NCBI GenBank assembly: GCA_038116745.1
Contig: JAYODW010000014.1
Coordinates: 1-64,000 of the forward strand
Direction of reading: 5' to 3'
DNA length: 64,000 nt
Origin: JAYODW01 sp038116745
GTDB taxonomy: Bacteria; Pseudomonadota; Gammaproteobacteria; Ga0077536
Shown: positions 9,684-18,618 of the stretch, piece after piece
Layout: every line of letters starts with the position of its first letter
How positions within the stretch are numbered: the first letter of the stretch is position 1
The notes under the pieces: generated by a model
Database searches by the model: none
Told to the model about the DNA's origin: nothing
Seen by the model: only the letters and a program-made list of their open reading frames with translations
Made by a program: the position numbers and the translations under genes

Positions 9684-9757
9684 GGCGCTCGCCCCGGCAC
9701 AGCGCCGACAACCGTGAAGCAAACCACCAGAACGTCAACATTGAGGAGTAAAGAACC

Positions 9758-10258
9758 ATGGCAATGACACTCACCAGCGCGAGCTTCAACGAGGGCGACC
9801 TGCTCGGCACCGACCATATCCTGTCCGAGGCTTTCGGCTTCGGCTGCAGCGGAGGTAACCTGTCCCCGCAGCTCAGCTGGAGTGGTGCGCCGGCGGGCAC
9901 AGAGAGTTTTGCCCTGACCTGCTTCGATCCTGATGCCCCGACGGGCAGCGGGTTCTGGCATTGGGTTGTGGCCAACATCCCGGCCGACGTCACTTCTTTG
10001 CCGCTCGGGGCTGGCGATCCCGCCAGTGGCCTGATGCCGGCCGGCGCCCTCGAGGTGCGTACCGATTTCGGTAAGCCTGGATACGGTGGTCCGTGTCCGC
10101 CGCAGGGGGCGAACGTGCACCGTTATATCTTCACGCTGCATGCTGTAGGCATGAAATCTCTACCTGTGACAGCGGACACATCGGCCGCGATTGTGGGCTT
10201 TTACCTCAACTTCAACACACTCGAGAAAGTGAGCCTGATTGGACTGTATCGACGCTGA
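9758..10258 (+). CDS. YbhB/YbcL-family Raf-kinase-inhibitor-like (PEBP) protein
   Basis: 166 aa from ATG 9758 with GAGGAG upstream. The PEBP fold is shown by the anion-binding motifs CFDPDAPTGSGFWHWVVANI, GGPCPPQG and HRYIFTLHAV. No signal peptide, so cytoplasmic. Bacterial members bind small anionic ligands and have no settled function. It stands between the symporter and the secreted cyclase; no functional link is apparent. Confidence 0.9.
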   Translation: MAMTLTSASFNEGDLLGTDHILSEAFGFGCSGGNLSPQLSWSGAPAGTESFALTCFDPDAPTGSGFWHWVVANIPADVTSLPLGAGDPASGLMPAGALEVRTDFGKPGYGGPCPPQGANVHRYIFTLHAVGMKSLPVTADTSAAIVGFYLNFNTLEKVSLIGLYRR

Positions 10259-10323
10259 GGTCTCGGTTTTGTGACGCGGCGGGTGACCGTGCAGCCGAGG
10301 CAGGTCAGGCGAGAGGAAAAAAC

Positions 10324-11142
10324 ATGCAGAGCATCATGACACGACGCGCGCCTGCCCGTATGCGGGCCGCCGGCCTTGCGGCGCTCCTCAGTTGCGGTGG
10401 GGCGCACGCTGCGGAAAGCGGGCTCGATGCGATATACGCGACTCTCGCCGATAAGGTGCGGGTGGACCTGACGCACGCCTTTGACGCCTCTACGCCGGTG
10501 TGGCGCGGCTTCGGTCCTGCCACCCTCGGCGCGGCGGCGGACCCTGAGACGCACGAGCCCTACACCATCGAGAAACATGGGTTTCGCACCACCCTTTACT
10601 CTCTGGTCGGCCAGTACGGGACCCATATTGATCCGCCCGCCCATTTCGACCTCGAAGGGGCGACCATGGACCGCATCCCGCTGCAGGAAATGATCCTGCC
10701 GCTGGTGGTTTTCGATGTGACCCCGCTGTTGGCCGATGATCCCAATCACGCTTTATCTGTTGCCGACATCGAGTCTTGGGAAGCGACACACGGGCGCGTG
10801 CCTGAGCACGCGTTTGCTGCCCTCAGGACCGATATGTCGCGCGATTTCACGGCGAATCCGGAGCGCTTCAAGCGCTATCCCTTCCCCAGCTGGTCGCTGG
10901 ATGCGATCCGCTTTCTGTTCGAGCAGCGCGGCATTACCGCGATCGGGCACGAGTCGCTGGATACCGATGCGAGCGAGGACTTCGCCGGCGAGACCTGGCT
11001 GCTGAAGAACGGCCACTGGCAGATTGAAGTGATGGCCAATCTGGATCAGGTGCCGGCCCGGGGTAGTCTGATTGTCGTGACCTGGCCGAAAGTCAGGAAC
11101 GGCTTCGGTTTTCCTGCGCGTGCCTTTGCCATCCTGCCGTGA
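10324..11142 (+). CDS. Secreted cyclase-family metal-dependent hydrolase (kynurenine-formamidase-like)
   Basis: 272 aa from ATG 10324, preceded by GAGAGGAAAAA. Residues 1-32 look like a signal peptide ending AHAAES. The metal-binding motif of the cyclase/KynB family is present as QYGTHIDPPAHFD, with a second conserved His in IGHESLDTD. These enzymes hydrolyse arylformamides or related amides or esters using Zn or Mn. Export is unusual for a kynurenine formamidase, so another substrate is more likely. It is convergent with the next gene, leaving only 19 bp between stops. Confidence 0.82.
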   Translation: MQSIMTRRAPARMRAAGLAALLSCGGAHAAESGLDAIYATLADKVRVDLTHAFDASTPVWRGFGPATLGAAADPETHEPYTIEKHGFRTTLYSLVGQYGTHIDPPAHFDLEGATMDRIPLQEMILPLVVFDVTPLLADDPNHALSVADIESWEATHGRVPEHAFAALRTDMSRDFTANPERFKRYPFPSWSLDAIRFLFEQRGITAIGHESLDTDASEDFAGETWLLKNGHWQIEVMANLDQVPARGSLIVVTWPKVRNGFGFPARAFAILP

Positions 11143-11161
11143 GGGCTGGCGTCCGAGGAAA

Positions 11162-11824
11162 CTAGTTGAGCGTCACCTCGAACGCTCTCAGAAACCGTTC
11201 GAGCGGCACACTGATGTCGTCTTCTCCCTCGCTGGCGCCGGAACCTGTAATCAGTATGGAAACGTTGCCGATGACAATCACGGTAACCGTGAGGATGTCG
11301 CGGCGCTGTCCTTCCGTCAGCTCCTGCGCCGCGGTCATAAGCAACCGGGCGGCGGGTTTGCCAGAAATGGTTAGCTTCTCGTAGTCGCCGAGCAGGCGCA
11401 GTCCGTTGTTCGAGCTGGCCTGCACTTCAGCAACGCTGCGCTCAAGAATGACCCGCGGATCAGGCGGTGTCGCGCCGCTCTCCAGCGCGAGATTGACACC
11501 GATCATCGGATTCAATCCCTGCACTGCCCGCTCATATTTCACAATTGCGAACAGCGGTGAGGTGAGGCCGCGGCCGAGCGCTTCGGCGAGCGCGTCGGGG
11601 CTGACCGTCAGCACGCCCTGCTGTGGCGTGAGCCCTGTGCGACTCAGGTAACGCCAGTCGGGCGGTACGGAGAAGCGCAGTTGCGGCAGTTGTACGCCAG
11701 GTTCGGCAGGGCGCTGCAGCCAGTAGTTCAGGGCCAGCGCGAGGGGAATGATTATGAACAGCGCACGACGGGCGACAGCCCTGGGGTCGCGGACTTTGGT
11801 CGGTCTCGGGGCGGGGTGGGACAT
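11162..11824 (-). CDS. Membrane-anchored protein of unknown function
   Basis: 220 aa. A basic N-terminus (residues 1-20) is followed by one hydrophobic helix (~21-37), then a soluble domain of ~180 residues rich in short alternating segments such as LTVTVIVIGNVSILITGSG. The topology suggests an inner-membrane anchor with a periplasmic domain. The regular hydrophobic/polar alternation points to a beta-rich fold (PsbP/DcrB-like is possible). No family was recognised with confidence. Upstream, 11825-11965 holds no gene. Confidence 0.65.
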   Translation of the reverse strand: MSHPAPRPTKVRDPRAVARRALFIIIPLALALNYWLQRPAEPGVQLPQLRFSVPPDWRYLSRTGLTPQQGVLTVSPDALAEALGRGLTSPLFAIVKYERAVQGLNPMIGVNLALESGATPPDPRVILERSVAEVQASSNNGLRLLGDYEKLTISGKPAARLLMTAAQELTEGQRRDILTVTVIVIGNVSILITGSGASEGEDDISVPLERFLRAFEVTLN

Positions 11825-11965
11825 CGCCGCGCGATGCTATCGGAAAGCGCTCAGCACGGCGACTCACGGCGTTGCCAATGTGGCGCGTTTGTCCGGGCCC
11901 GGGCGGCGCTGAGGCCGGGCCGCAGAAGCTTTGCGGCGAAAGTAGATGGAGAGATGGTTGCCGCG

Positions 11966-13642
11966 TCAGCAGCAGCCCGTGCTGCAGCCGCCGCAAGCGA
12001 GGGTCTGCTGTGCGCTGTGCAGAGTCTCGGCATTGAGCGTCGCGGACGGCGTACCCGACGATGATGGGGCATTGCGTCGCTCGCCTGCTTCGAGCGTCTC
12101 ACGCGGAGTCTGAGCGTGTCCGGTGTGCACCCGGAAACGCTGTTCAGTAACGCTGAGCTTCAACGTGATGGAGTCGCTGCCGTCAGCCTGCCAGTCCGTG
12201 TATTCCTCGTTGTTGAGAAACACCCTGACTGAGCCCGGATCCGGCAGCCCGGTGATTTTGAAGGCGGTGTCTGAACCCCGTGCGGAACGGGTCGCGCAAT
12301 AGGTTTCAATCCAGAGCACACCGTCCTCGGGGTCGTTCAGGCAGCGGGACAGGCCCAGTCGCGGAAAGTCGACGCCGGACACGGTGGGTGCGCTGAACTT
12401 GCCTAGGTCAGGCTGCTGAAATACCCGCGACCAGGAGCCCGGCGATCCCAGCTCGCTCAGCACCATCAGGCTGGACAGCTGACCCCGTGGCCAGTCCTCG
12501 TTGAAGTGGAACCACCAGCCGAAATGATCGCCCTCGGGCCCGAAGAACTTAGGCTCGAACTGGGCCTCGGCAGCTTGTCGCAGGCGTTGTTCCGTCTGGT
12601 CGTCGCCGAGCTCGCGCGCGGTAATGAGGCCGAGCGTGAGCCAGCGCGGATCAGGATGCAGCTGCAGCAGGGGACTGGAAGGTGAGCCCCAGCCGAGCTT
12701 GTGCAGCGCCATTTCATACAGCCTGGTCGCGAAGTCCCGGTCGCGCGGCATGATGTAGAGCGTGATGGCAATCGCGGCATAGGCGCCTACATCGTCGCGC
12801 AGCGTGCACATCGAGCGTTCCAGAGGGTCGTAGTAAAAGGCAAACCAGTCCAGGTTGCCCCGACTATCTACCCCCATGAAATGCTGTTTCGCGTACTCCA
12901 GCCAGCGCTCATAGACCCAGTCTGTCCGGGCGCCGTACAGGCCGTCATAGAGCTGCAGCCCGAGGCCGGCGCCGCTGACACAGAAGGGCCAGATCTTGGT
13001 GTTCTCGCAGTGCACGCCCTGCGGTCGCTCGGACCACTGGTCGTGCATGAAATTCACGATGCTGTGATGGTCCCACTCAAAGAGCCTGTCCTGGTACCCG
13101 GCGATCCTGAACGGCTTCTCCCATTTGCCGTCGTCGCAGACGTAGCGATAAAAACACAGCAGGAGATTGAAAAAGCCGCGAAAAAAATTGTTGCCATCGG
13201 CGCCGACCGGGTCTGGCTGCAGGCCCCAGGGGGACACGCCGTTCGCGACCCAGCCCGGGGCGTCGTAGTGGCCACGAAGATGCTCCGGCAGGACGGCGAG
13301 CCACTCGGGGGGATAGCGCTGCTGATCCGGGTCGTGGCCGATCATCGTGAGCCAGTCGATGGCTGCCCAGAAGCTGGTGTGTCGGCTGACCAGTTCATCT
13401 GCAATGCGGGCATAAACCTCGCGCCAGGCCGGGGTGATGTCGCACATCACCGGCAGCACGTACCCGGTCTCGTGCAGGTCAAAACGGCCGAGGCTGCACA
13501 TCGGCGGGGTGCTGTAACGGTCCCACCAGGCATGAGGCTCGCCGGCAACGCTCCAGTCATCGGCGGTGGTCGCTTTGTCCCAGATAAAGCGCAGCCAGCC
13601 GCGGGCGCGCTGATCAAGCTCCGGGCGATCCTCGATGTTCAT
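11966..13642 (-). CDS. Linalool dehydratase/isomerase-like (LDI-type) protein with Cys-rich tail
   Basis: 558 aa. The central part is rich in Trp, Tyr and helices, as in an alpha/alpha-barrel. The LDI-family signature is a Cys-Glu pair followed nine residues later by a second Cys (HCENTKIWPFC). It matches the spacing of the catalytic Cys170-Glu171 and Cys179 of the Castellaniella enzyme. An Asp and Tyr six residues apart (RFDLHETGY) fit Asp39/Tyr45. The protein is longer than LDI (~400 aa), and the C-terminal ~100 residues look like a beta-rich domain. It ends ACGGCSTGCC, a tail of five cysteines. There is no signal peptide. The partner gene 13677-14261 is 34 bp upstream. Family match is from memory of motif spacing and is moderate; substrate unknown. 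Confidence 0.55.
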   Translation of the reverse strand: MNIEDRPELDQRARGWLRFIWDKATTADDWSVAGEPHAWWDRYSTPPMCSLGRFDLHETGYVLPVMCDITPAWREVYARIADELVSRHTSFWAAIDWLTMIGHDPDQQRYPPEWLAVLPEHLRGHYDAPGWVANGVSPWGLQPDPVGADGNNFFRGFFNLLLCFYRYVCDDGKWEKPFRIAGYQDRLFEWDHHSIVNFMHDQWSERPQGVHCENTKIWPFCVSGAGLGLQLYDGLYGARTDWVYERWLEYAKQHFMGVDSRGNLDWFAFYYDPLERSMCTLRDDVGAYAAIAITLYIMPRDRDFATRLYEMALHKLGWGSPSSPLLQLHPDPRWLTLGLITARELGDDQTEQRLRQAAEAQFEPKFFGPEGDHFGWWFHFNEDWPRGQLSSLMVLSELGSPGSWSRVFQQPDLGKFSAPTVSGVDFPRLGLSRCLNDPEDGVLWIETYCATRSARGSDTAFKITGLPDPGSVRVFLNNEEYTDWQADGSDSITLKLSVTEQRFRVHTGHAQTPRETLEAGERRNAPSSSGTPSATLNAETLHSAQQTLACGGCSTGCC

Positions 13643-13676
13643 TGTTTGGCCGTCCTTGCTGATGCCTGGTTATCGT

Positions 13677-14261
13677 TCACCAGAGTTTGACGTCTTCTCC
13701 GGCAGAGCCTCGGAGCATGATCATCTGGGCGCGCCGGGCGTGTGCCGCGGTCCAGTTCGGGTCCAGCTGCTCGGCGACGGGTTCGCGGGTGATGCGGTCA
13801 GCGACCAGGCTGTTCGGATTGTGGACGACATAAGCCTCCGGCAGCTCGCGCTTCAGGGGGGCGGAACGGCCGACGGGAAGCACAAAACGGGTCAGTCCGA
13901 AAAACCACAGCACCAGTACAGCATTGCCGGCATACGTCGCGCGACGGGCCAGCAGTGCGCGCACAATGCGCCCGACGGCATCGGTAGCCAGCAGGGTCCG
14001 CAGCCCGAGCCCGGCATTGTCGAAACACAGGCTGACGTCCGGTGCGTCGGCTTCGCCCGATGCCGTGCGCACGGTGCGCAGCAGGCAGCGATAGTGCCGG
14101 TGAACGCCATCACAACTCCCGATCTGTATGGTGCGGCAGCCGCTCAGCTGGCTGCGCAGACGCGGGCTCAGGCTGGCGGCCAGACGCAGGCCGAGGCCTA
14201 AGGCGTCCAGAGTCAGGGCGAACAGGGCTCTGGTGATCGGACCGCTCGGGTTGGCGTTCAT
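13677..14261 (-). CDS. Conserved-looking hypothetical protein, possibly SCP2-like
   Basis: 194 aa from ATG 14261. An amphipathic N-terminal part is followed by a Leu/Arg-rich centre (RTLLATDAVGRIVRALLARR) and one hydrophobic stretch (AVLVLWFFGLTRFVLP). The pattern resembles lipid-binding SCP2-like proteins, but this is weak. It lies 34 bp upstream of the LDI-like gene on the same strand, so the two are probably co-transcribed. The 14262-14395 spacer separates it from a divergent plus-strand operon. Confidence 0.6.
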   Translation of the reverse strand: MNANPSGPITRALFALTLDALGLGLRLAASLSPRLRSQLSGCRTIQIGSCDGVHRHYRCLLRTVRTASGEADAPDVSLCFDNAGLGLRTLLATDAVGRIVRALLARRATYAGNAVLVLWFFGLTRFVLPVGRSAPLKRELPEAYVVHNPNSLVADRITREPVAEQLDPNWTAAHARRAQMIMLRGSAGEDVKLW

Positions 14262-14395
14262 TCGGTCAACTCATAATGCAGCGCGGTGTGGAGTAACGAG
14301 CCTAGCGGCAGGCCAGCTCAGGGTAAAGCCAGAGCGCCGCGCCGGGCGGCTGTCCCGGTATGATGCCGCGGCTCAATCGGGTTTGAGGAGGCAGC

Positions 14396-14809
14396 ATGCG
14401 CGAACAGGCGCTCGACACCATTCGTCGCTACTACGCGGCATTCAACGCGGAGGACATGGAAGGTTTTCTCGCCCTGCTGACGGAGGACGTCGTGCATGAC
14501 ATCAATCAGGGCACGCGACAGGTAGGCAAAGCGGCCTTTGCGGCGTTCATGAACCACATGAATCGCTGCTATCGAGAGCAGCTGACCGACCTGGTGCTGA
14601 TGGCGGACGACTCGGGTCAGCGAGCGGCGGCTGAGTTCGTCGTAAACGGCACCTATCTCGAAACCGATGAAGGCCTGCCGGAAGCCGCCGGGCAGTCCTA
14701 TCGCCTTCCTGCCGGGGCTTTTTTTGAGCTGCGCGACGGACAGATCGCGCGCGTGACGAATTACTACAACCTTGACGACTGGATTGCCCAGGTCAACGCC
14801 GTGGCATGA
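14396..14809 (+). CDS. NTF2-like / SnoaL-family protein
   Basis: 137 aa from ATG 14396 with GAGGAGGC upstream. It has the cone-shaped NTF2 pattern: an N-terminal helix RRYYAAFNAEDMEGFLALLT followed by strands ending in GQIARVTNYYNLDDW. Such proteins act as ketosteroid-isomerase-like enzymes or small-ligand binders. The stop overlaps the next start as ATGA, so it is translationally coupled to a GNAT acetyltransferase and, through that, to a nitrilase. A joint role in modifying one small molecule is likely, but the molecule is unknown. Confidence 0.85.
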   Translation: MREQALDTIRRYYAAFNAEDMEGFLALLTEDVVHDINQGTRQVGKAAFAAFMNHMNRCYREQLTDLVLMADDSGQRAAAEFVVNGTYLETDEGLPEAAGQSYRLPAGAFFELRDGQIARVTNYYNLDDWIAQVNAVA

Positions 14810-15408
14810 GCGACGCGCTCGAGATCAAAGTGCTGCCTGGCAGTGACGCAGCGTTCTCCGCTGCGCTGCCCGCCCTCGCGCGGCTGCGTATCGAGGTGTT
14901 CCGCGAGTTTCCCTACCTCTATGACGGTGATGAGGCCTACGAGCAGGAATACCTGCGAACCTATCTCGAATGCGCGCACAGCGTCGTCGTGCTGGTGATG
15001 GATAAGGGACAGGTTGTCGGTGCATCCACCGGGCTGCCGCTCAGCTTTGAGACGGAAGCCTGCCAGCGCCCTTTCCGCGACTCGGGACAGGATCCGGCAA
15101 CGATTTTTTATTGCGGTGAGTCGGTGCTGCTGCCGGACTACCGGGGGCGCGGCGTCTACCGTGCGTTCTTCGAGGGCCGCGAGCAGCACGCCCGGGCTCT
15201 CGGCGGATTCACCCGCATCGTGCTGTGCGGGGTCGAGCGGCCTGCCGACCACCCCCGCCGACCCGTGGACTATGCGCCGCTGGATCCGGTCTGGCGACAT
15301 TTCGGCTATCACAAGCGAGACGACTTGCGCGCCAGCTTCTCCTGGAAGGACGTCGATCAACCGCAGACGAGCGAAAAATCCCTTGTTTTCTGGGAGAAGT
15401 CGCTGTGA
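14806..15408 (+). CDS. GNAT-family N-acetyltransferase
   Basis: 200 aa. The acetyl-CoA-binding motif A is visible as ESVLLPDYRGRGVYRAFFEGRE (split at residues ~105-127), with preceding strand VVVLVMDKGQVVGAS. The start overlaps the NTF2-like stop (ATGA) and the stop overlaps the next start (GTGA), so three proteins are made in step. GNAT and carbon-nitrogen hydrolase pairs occur in other proteobacteria, which supports a shared pathway on an amine or amide. Confidence 0.87.
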   Translation: MSDALEIKVLPGSDAAFSAALPALARLRIEVFREFPYLYDGDEAYEQEYLRTYLECAHSVVVLVMDKGQVVGASTGLPLSFETEACQRPFRDSGQDPATIFYCGESVLLPDYRGRGVYRAFFEGREQHARALGGFTRIVLCGVERPADHPRRPVDYAPLDPVWRHFGYHKRDDLRASFSWKDVDQPQTSEKSLVFWEKSL

Positions 15409-16277
15409 GCGTCCGCCGGCTCCGGCTGGCAGCGGCGCAGTATCCGATTGAAAAGCTGGCCAGCTGGGATACGTTTGCACAGAAGCTTACCGACTGGATC
15501 GGTGAAGCCAGCGGGGCGGGGGCAGAGCTGGCGCTCTTACCCGAGTATTTCAGCATCGAAATCACGGCGACGCTGGGAGCCGCGGTTTATTCGTCGCTGC
15601 CCCGACAGCTCGAGGCGCTGCAGGATACGCTGCCTGCATTTCTGTCGCTGTGCAGCGACCTGGCTGCCGACAAGGCGCTTTACCTGTGCGCAGGCAGTTA
15701 TCCGGTGCTCGATGGGGGCCGTTACCGTAACCGCTCGTTTCTTTTCTGGCCCGAGCGTGAACGCTGGGCGTATCAGGACAAGCTGCAGATGACGCGCTTT
15801 GAAAGCGAACGCTGGGACGTCACTTCCGGTGCCGGACTGCGGCTGTTCGAGACCGATTTCGGACGGGTCGCGACCCTGATCTGCTATGACATCGAGTTTC
15901 CGCTGCTTGCCCGGCGTCAGGTCGAACAGGGCGCTGAGATCCTGCTGGTTCCGAGCTGTACCGACACCCTGGCTGGTTTTCACCGGGTGAGGACCGGGTG
16001 TCTCGCACGCGCCCTCGAAAATCAGTGCTATGTGGTGCAGGCACCTACAGTGGGTGAAAGCCCCTGGTCGGAAGCAGTCGACGTGAACGTCGGACAGGCA
16101 GCCGTCTATGCGCCCTCAGATATCGGCTTCCCTGCTGATGGGGTGTTGACAGCGGGCAGGCTGAACGAACCAGGCTGGGTCTACTGCGATCTGGAACCAG
16201 AGCGCATCGCCGCCGTGCGTGCGGGCGGCCAGGTGTTCAATCACCGCGACTGGGACGGACAGCAGCGCTTTCTGTAA
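15405..16277 (+). CDS. Carbon-nitrogen hydrolase (nitrilase superfamily)
   Basis: 290 aa from GTG 15405, the start that overlaps the GNAT stop; 60 codons of open frame upstream lie inside the GNAT gene and are not used. The Glu-Lys-Cys triad is complete: Glu47 in LLPEYF, Lys in YQDKLQMTRFE and the nucleophile Cys in LICYDIEFPLLAR. These enzymes cleave amides, N-carbamoyl groups or nitriles. It is the last gene of the coupled NTF2-GNAT-nitrilase unit. Cytoplasmic; substrate unknown. Confidence 0.92.
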   Translation: MSVRRLRLAAAQYPIEKLASWDTFAQKLTDWIGEASGAGAELALLPEYFSIEITATLGAAVYSSLPRQLEALQDTLPAFLSLCSDLAADKALYLCAGSYPVLDGGRYRNRSFLFWPERERWAYQDKLQMTRFESERWDVTSGAGLRLFETDFGRVATLICYDIEFPLLARRQVEQGAEILLVPSCTDTLAGFHRVRTGCLARALENQCYVVQAPTVGESPWSEAVDVNVGQAAVYAPSDIGFPADGVLTAGRLNEPGWVYCDLEPERIAAVRAGGQVFNHRDWDGQQRFL

Positions 16278-16425
16278 ATAGCGCAGGGCGCTTTGTACAG
16301 GCGGCTGCGTGATGGTGTTGCCGCAATCTGATTCGCCAAGCTGAATCCGAGCCGTTAGAGTACGCGCGAGCCGCGGCGGGTTGCGACCAACCCGTCAGCG
16401 TCGCTCTCCTTAATCAAGGCCCTAC

Positions 16426-17679
16426 ATGCTCAAACAAGCTGCCTCGCTGGACCTGCGCGATATCACCGTCCGGACAGATCTCGGCTCCACGCTAGAGGAC
16501 ATACCCGCGGCTGACGCTGGGACCGTCAAGGTTCCCTACCGCGTCGAGCTGCTGGACTCCATTCACGAGGTGTCTGCTGAAGAGTGGGATGGACTGGTCG
16601 GCAACGGCGCGATTACGCGCAGCCACGCCTACCTCGATGCAGTGCAGACGGCGGCAGTCGAGGGATGTCGGTATTTCTTCGTCGTTGTGCGGGCGCTTGA
16701 CCGCGCTATCGCGGCGCACGCCTGTATTTACCTGGTCGACACGGATTTTCTGCAGCTGATGCCGCGCTGGCTGCAGCCGGCGATCCGGGGCCTGCGTCGC
16801 GTGTGGCCGCGGCTGTTCAAAGCACGGATCACCGAGTGCGCGGCCCCCCTGGTAACCGGCAGCTCGATCTCGGTGCGCAGTGGTGAGAACCGCGCGCGCA
16901 TGATCAGCTTTGTGGAATCCGCAATGCAGGCACTTGCCCGGCGCGAAGGCAGCCGGCTGCTGGTGCTGCGGGATTTTTTTGAGCACGACATTCCCGCAAC
17001 GGATTTCCTCCGCCGCCGCGGCTATAAGCGCGTGCACAACCTGCCGCTTGCCCGGATCGAAATACGCTGGCCCAACTACGCGGCCTACCTCGATGCGATG
17101 CGGTCGCGCTATCGCAAGGATGTTCGAAGGCGATTGAATCTAGCCGCGGGCAACGGACAGCGCGTAGAGGTGATGGACGAATTCGGCGCGTCAGCCGCGC
17201 AATGGGCTGAGCAGGCTGCAGCGGTCCGCGCCCGCACCCGCAGCTTTAAACGCGAGACGCTGAACGCCGCCTACTATCGCAGCATGAACGACAAGCTCGG
17301 AGGGGACAGCCAGATGCTGGTGGTGGTCCAGGCCGCGCGCCGCGTTGCGCACGGCATGCTCCTGTGTGATGCCGAGTCCACGACGGCGACCTACTTTGGA
17401 CGCGAACCGGGACCGCCGGGCGGGGAGTGGTTCCAGCTCATCAACGAAGCGGTGCGCGTGGCAATCGAGCGGCGCAGCCGCTGGCTCAATCTGGGCCTCG
17501 GCTCTTATGACGCGAAAACCCTGGTCGGCGCAGAGATAGTGCCCTTGTTTGTGTACACCCGGTGCACGGTGTCCTGGCTCAACCGCCTGATCAAACTGGT
17601 TCCCGACCTCATGCGTCGGGATGCGTTTGCCGAACGCCGCATTTTCGCCGCCGAGCCGGGACGCCCGACGTCGGAATGA
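16426..17679 (+). CDS. FemAB/BioF2-like GNAT-fold acyltransferase
   Basis: 417 aa from ATG 16426. The C-terminal half holds an Acetyltransf_6-type domain: YLDAMRSRYRKDVRRRL, then YRSMNDKLGG, MLVVVQAARRVAHGMLL and TTATYFGRE, and finally WFQLINEAVRVAIERR. These are the hallmarks of peptidogalycan biosynthesis/recognition-type proteins and FemAB relatives that use acyl donors such as aminoacyl-tRNA or acyl-CoA. The N-terminal half contains a weakly hydrophobic region (LQLMPRWLQPAIRGL). A spacer of 148 bp separates it from the nitrilase, so it probably has its own promoter. Confidence 0.75.
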   Translation: MLKQAASLDLRDITVRTDLGSTLEDIPAADAGTVKVPYRVELLDSIHEVSAEEWDGLVGNGAITRSHAYLDAVQTAAVEGCRYFFVVVRALDRAIAAHACIYLVDTDFLQLMPRWLQPAIRGLRRVWPRLFKARITECAAPLVTGSSISVRSGENRARMISFVESAMQALARREGSRLLVLRDFFEHDIPATDFLRRRGYKRVHNLPLARIEIRWPNYAAYLDAMRSRYRKDVRRRLNLAAGNGQRVEVMDEFGASAAQWAEQAAAVRARTRSFKRETLNAAYYRSMNDKLGGDSQMLVVVQAARRVAHGMLLCDAESTTATYFGREPGPPGGEWFQLINEAVRVAIERRSRWLNLGLGSYDAKTLVGAEIVPLFVYTRCTVSWLNRLIKLVPDLMRRDAFAERRIFAAEPGRPTSE

Positions 17680-17749
17680 CCCGTCACGCGACGGGTATGC
17701 CGGCGCGCGACTATGATGGGTCCCGTTTAATAAAGCAGAGGAGACGCAG

Positions 17750-18154
17750 ATGGATGTTTCAGGACGTTGTTATTGCGGCGCGATTCGTTATACCGCAAGC
17801 GGAGATCCGGTAATCAAAGTGCAGTGTCACTGCCGTGAGTGCCAGTACCTGTCAGGCGGCAGCGTGAACGTGACGATGGGTATGCCTGCGGACGGATTTA
17901 CCTACACCCAGGGCGCGCCGCAGCAGTTCAAACGTCCGGATCTGGAGCAAGGCGTGACGCGGGAGTTCTGCGGTAACTGCGGCACCCAGCTGGTGTCCCG
18001 CGCGCCCGTGCTGGAAGGGGTTGTGCTGCTCAAAGTCGGTACCCTGGATGACCCGTCGGTGTTCACCCCGGATATAGCGATTTTCACAGTCGACCAGCAG
18101 GCCTTTCACCAGATAGCCGAAGGCATGCCCAGCTTCGAGCGCATGCCTGGCTGA
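17750..18154 (+). CDS. GFA-family (Mss4-like) zinc protein
   Basis: 134 aa from ATG 17750 with GAGGAGACGC upstream. The zinc-binding cysteines are CYCG near the N-terminus, CHCRECQ and FCGNCGTQL, which define the GFA/CENP-V family. The founding member was called glutathione-dependent formaldehyde activating, though most relatives have no proven reaction. A second GFA gene lies at 39506-40003. It is convergent with the muconolactone-isomerase-like gene across a hairpin. Confidence 0.92.
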   Translation: MDVSGRCYCGAIRYTASGDPVIKVQCHCRECQYLSGGSVNVTMGMPADGFTYTQGAPQQFKRPDLEQGVTREFCGNCGTQLVSRAPVLEGVVLLKVGTLDDPSVFTPDIAIFTVDQQAFHQIAEGMPSFERMPG

Positions 18155-18164
18155 AATACCGCGG

Positions 18165-18195
18165 GCGGGAGCCGCGCCGTCCGGGCGACTCCCGC
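18165..18195. terminator. Inverted repeat between convergent genes, possible bidirectional terminator
   Basis: GCGGGAG at 18165-18171 pairs with CTCCCGC at 18189-18195 around a 17-base GC-rich loop that can pair further. It fills the 48-bp gap between the GFA stop and the muconolactone-isomerase-like stop. There is no U tract, so it is at best a weak intrinsic terminator. Confidence 0.35.
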
Positions 18196-18202
18196 GTGCG
18201 GC

Positions 18203-18523
18203 TCAGTCCGGACTCAGCTCTTTCAGATCGGCAGCCCAGTTGAGGTAGTTGCGCAGCGGAATCCACTGAATGTTCTGCGCCATTTCGTGGTGGCCCTGCT
18301 TCCAGATGGGCAGGCTGTGGAGGGCCGCGTCCATAGCGTCCCCGTCAGGGAATTCGAACACCCCGATGACCTGATAGCGACCGGCCGCCTTCCACAGATG
18401 TTTGATTCCGCCCTCCGCCAGGGCGGCGCTGGCGGCTTCAGACTCCGCGCGCCAGATGCGGTAGAACTCGGCATCAGACATACCGTCCGGTTTGACGATG
18501 TCGGCCATGAACAGCATTTCCAT
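18203..18523 (-). CDS. Muconolactone delta-isomerase-like protein
   Basis: 106 aa from ATG 18523, with a near-perfect ribosome site (GGAGGT) upstream. The compact alpha+beta dimeric barrel of muconolactone isomerase is seen in MLFMADIVKPDGMSDAEFYR at the start and HSLPIWKQGHHEMAQNI in the second half. CatC isomerises muconolactone in the beta-ketoadipate route, but there is no catA, catB or ring-opening gene nearby, so another lactone or enol substrate is equally possible. It follows the lipid cluster on the same strand after a ~95-bp gap. Confidence 0.82.
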   Translation of the reverse strand: MEMLFMADIVKPDGMSDAEFYRIWRAESEAASAALAEGGIKHLWKAAGRYQVIGVFEFPDGDAMDAALHSLPIWKQGHHEMAQNIQWIPLRNYLNWAADLKELSPD

Positions 18524-18618
18524 TTCAATTTACCTCCGCGTTTAAACCCGCTCGATTCTGTCATCCCGCCGGCGCGCGAGGCAACGCGGCTCTTTGCTTG
18601 GAGCGCCTCGCGGTTGTT

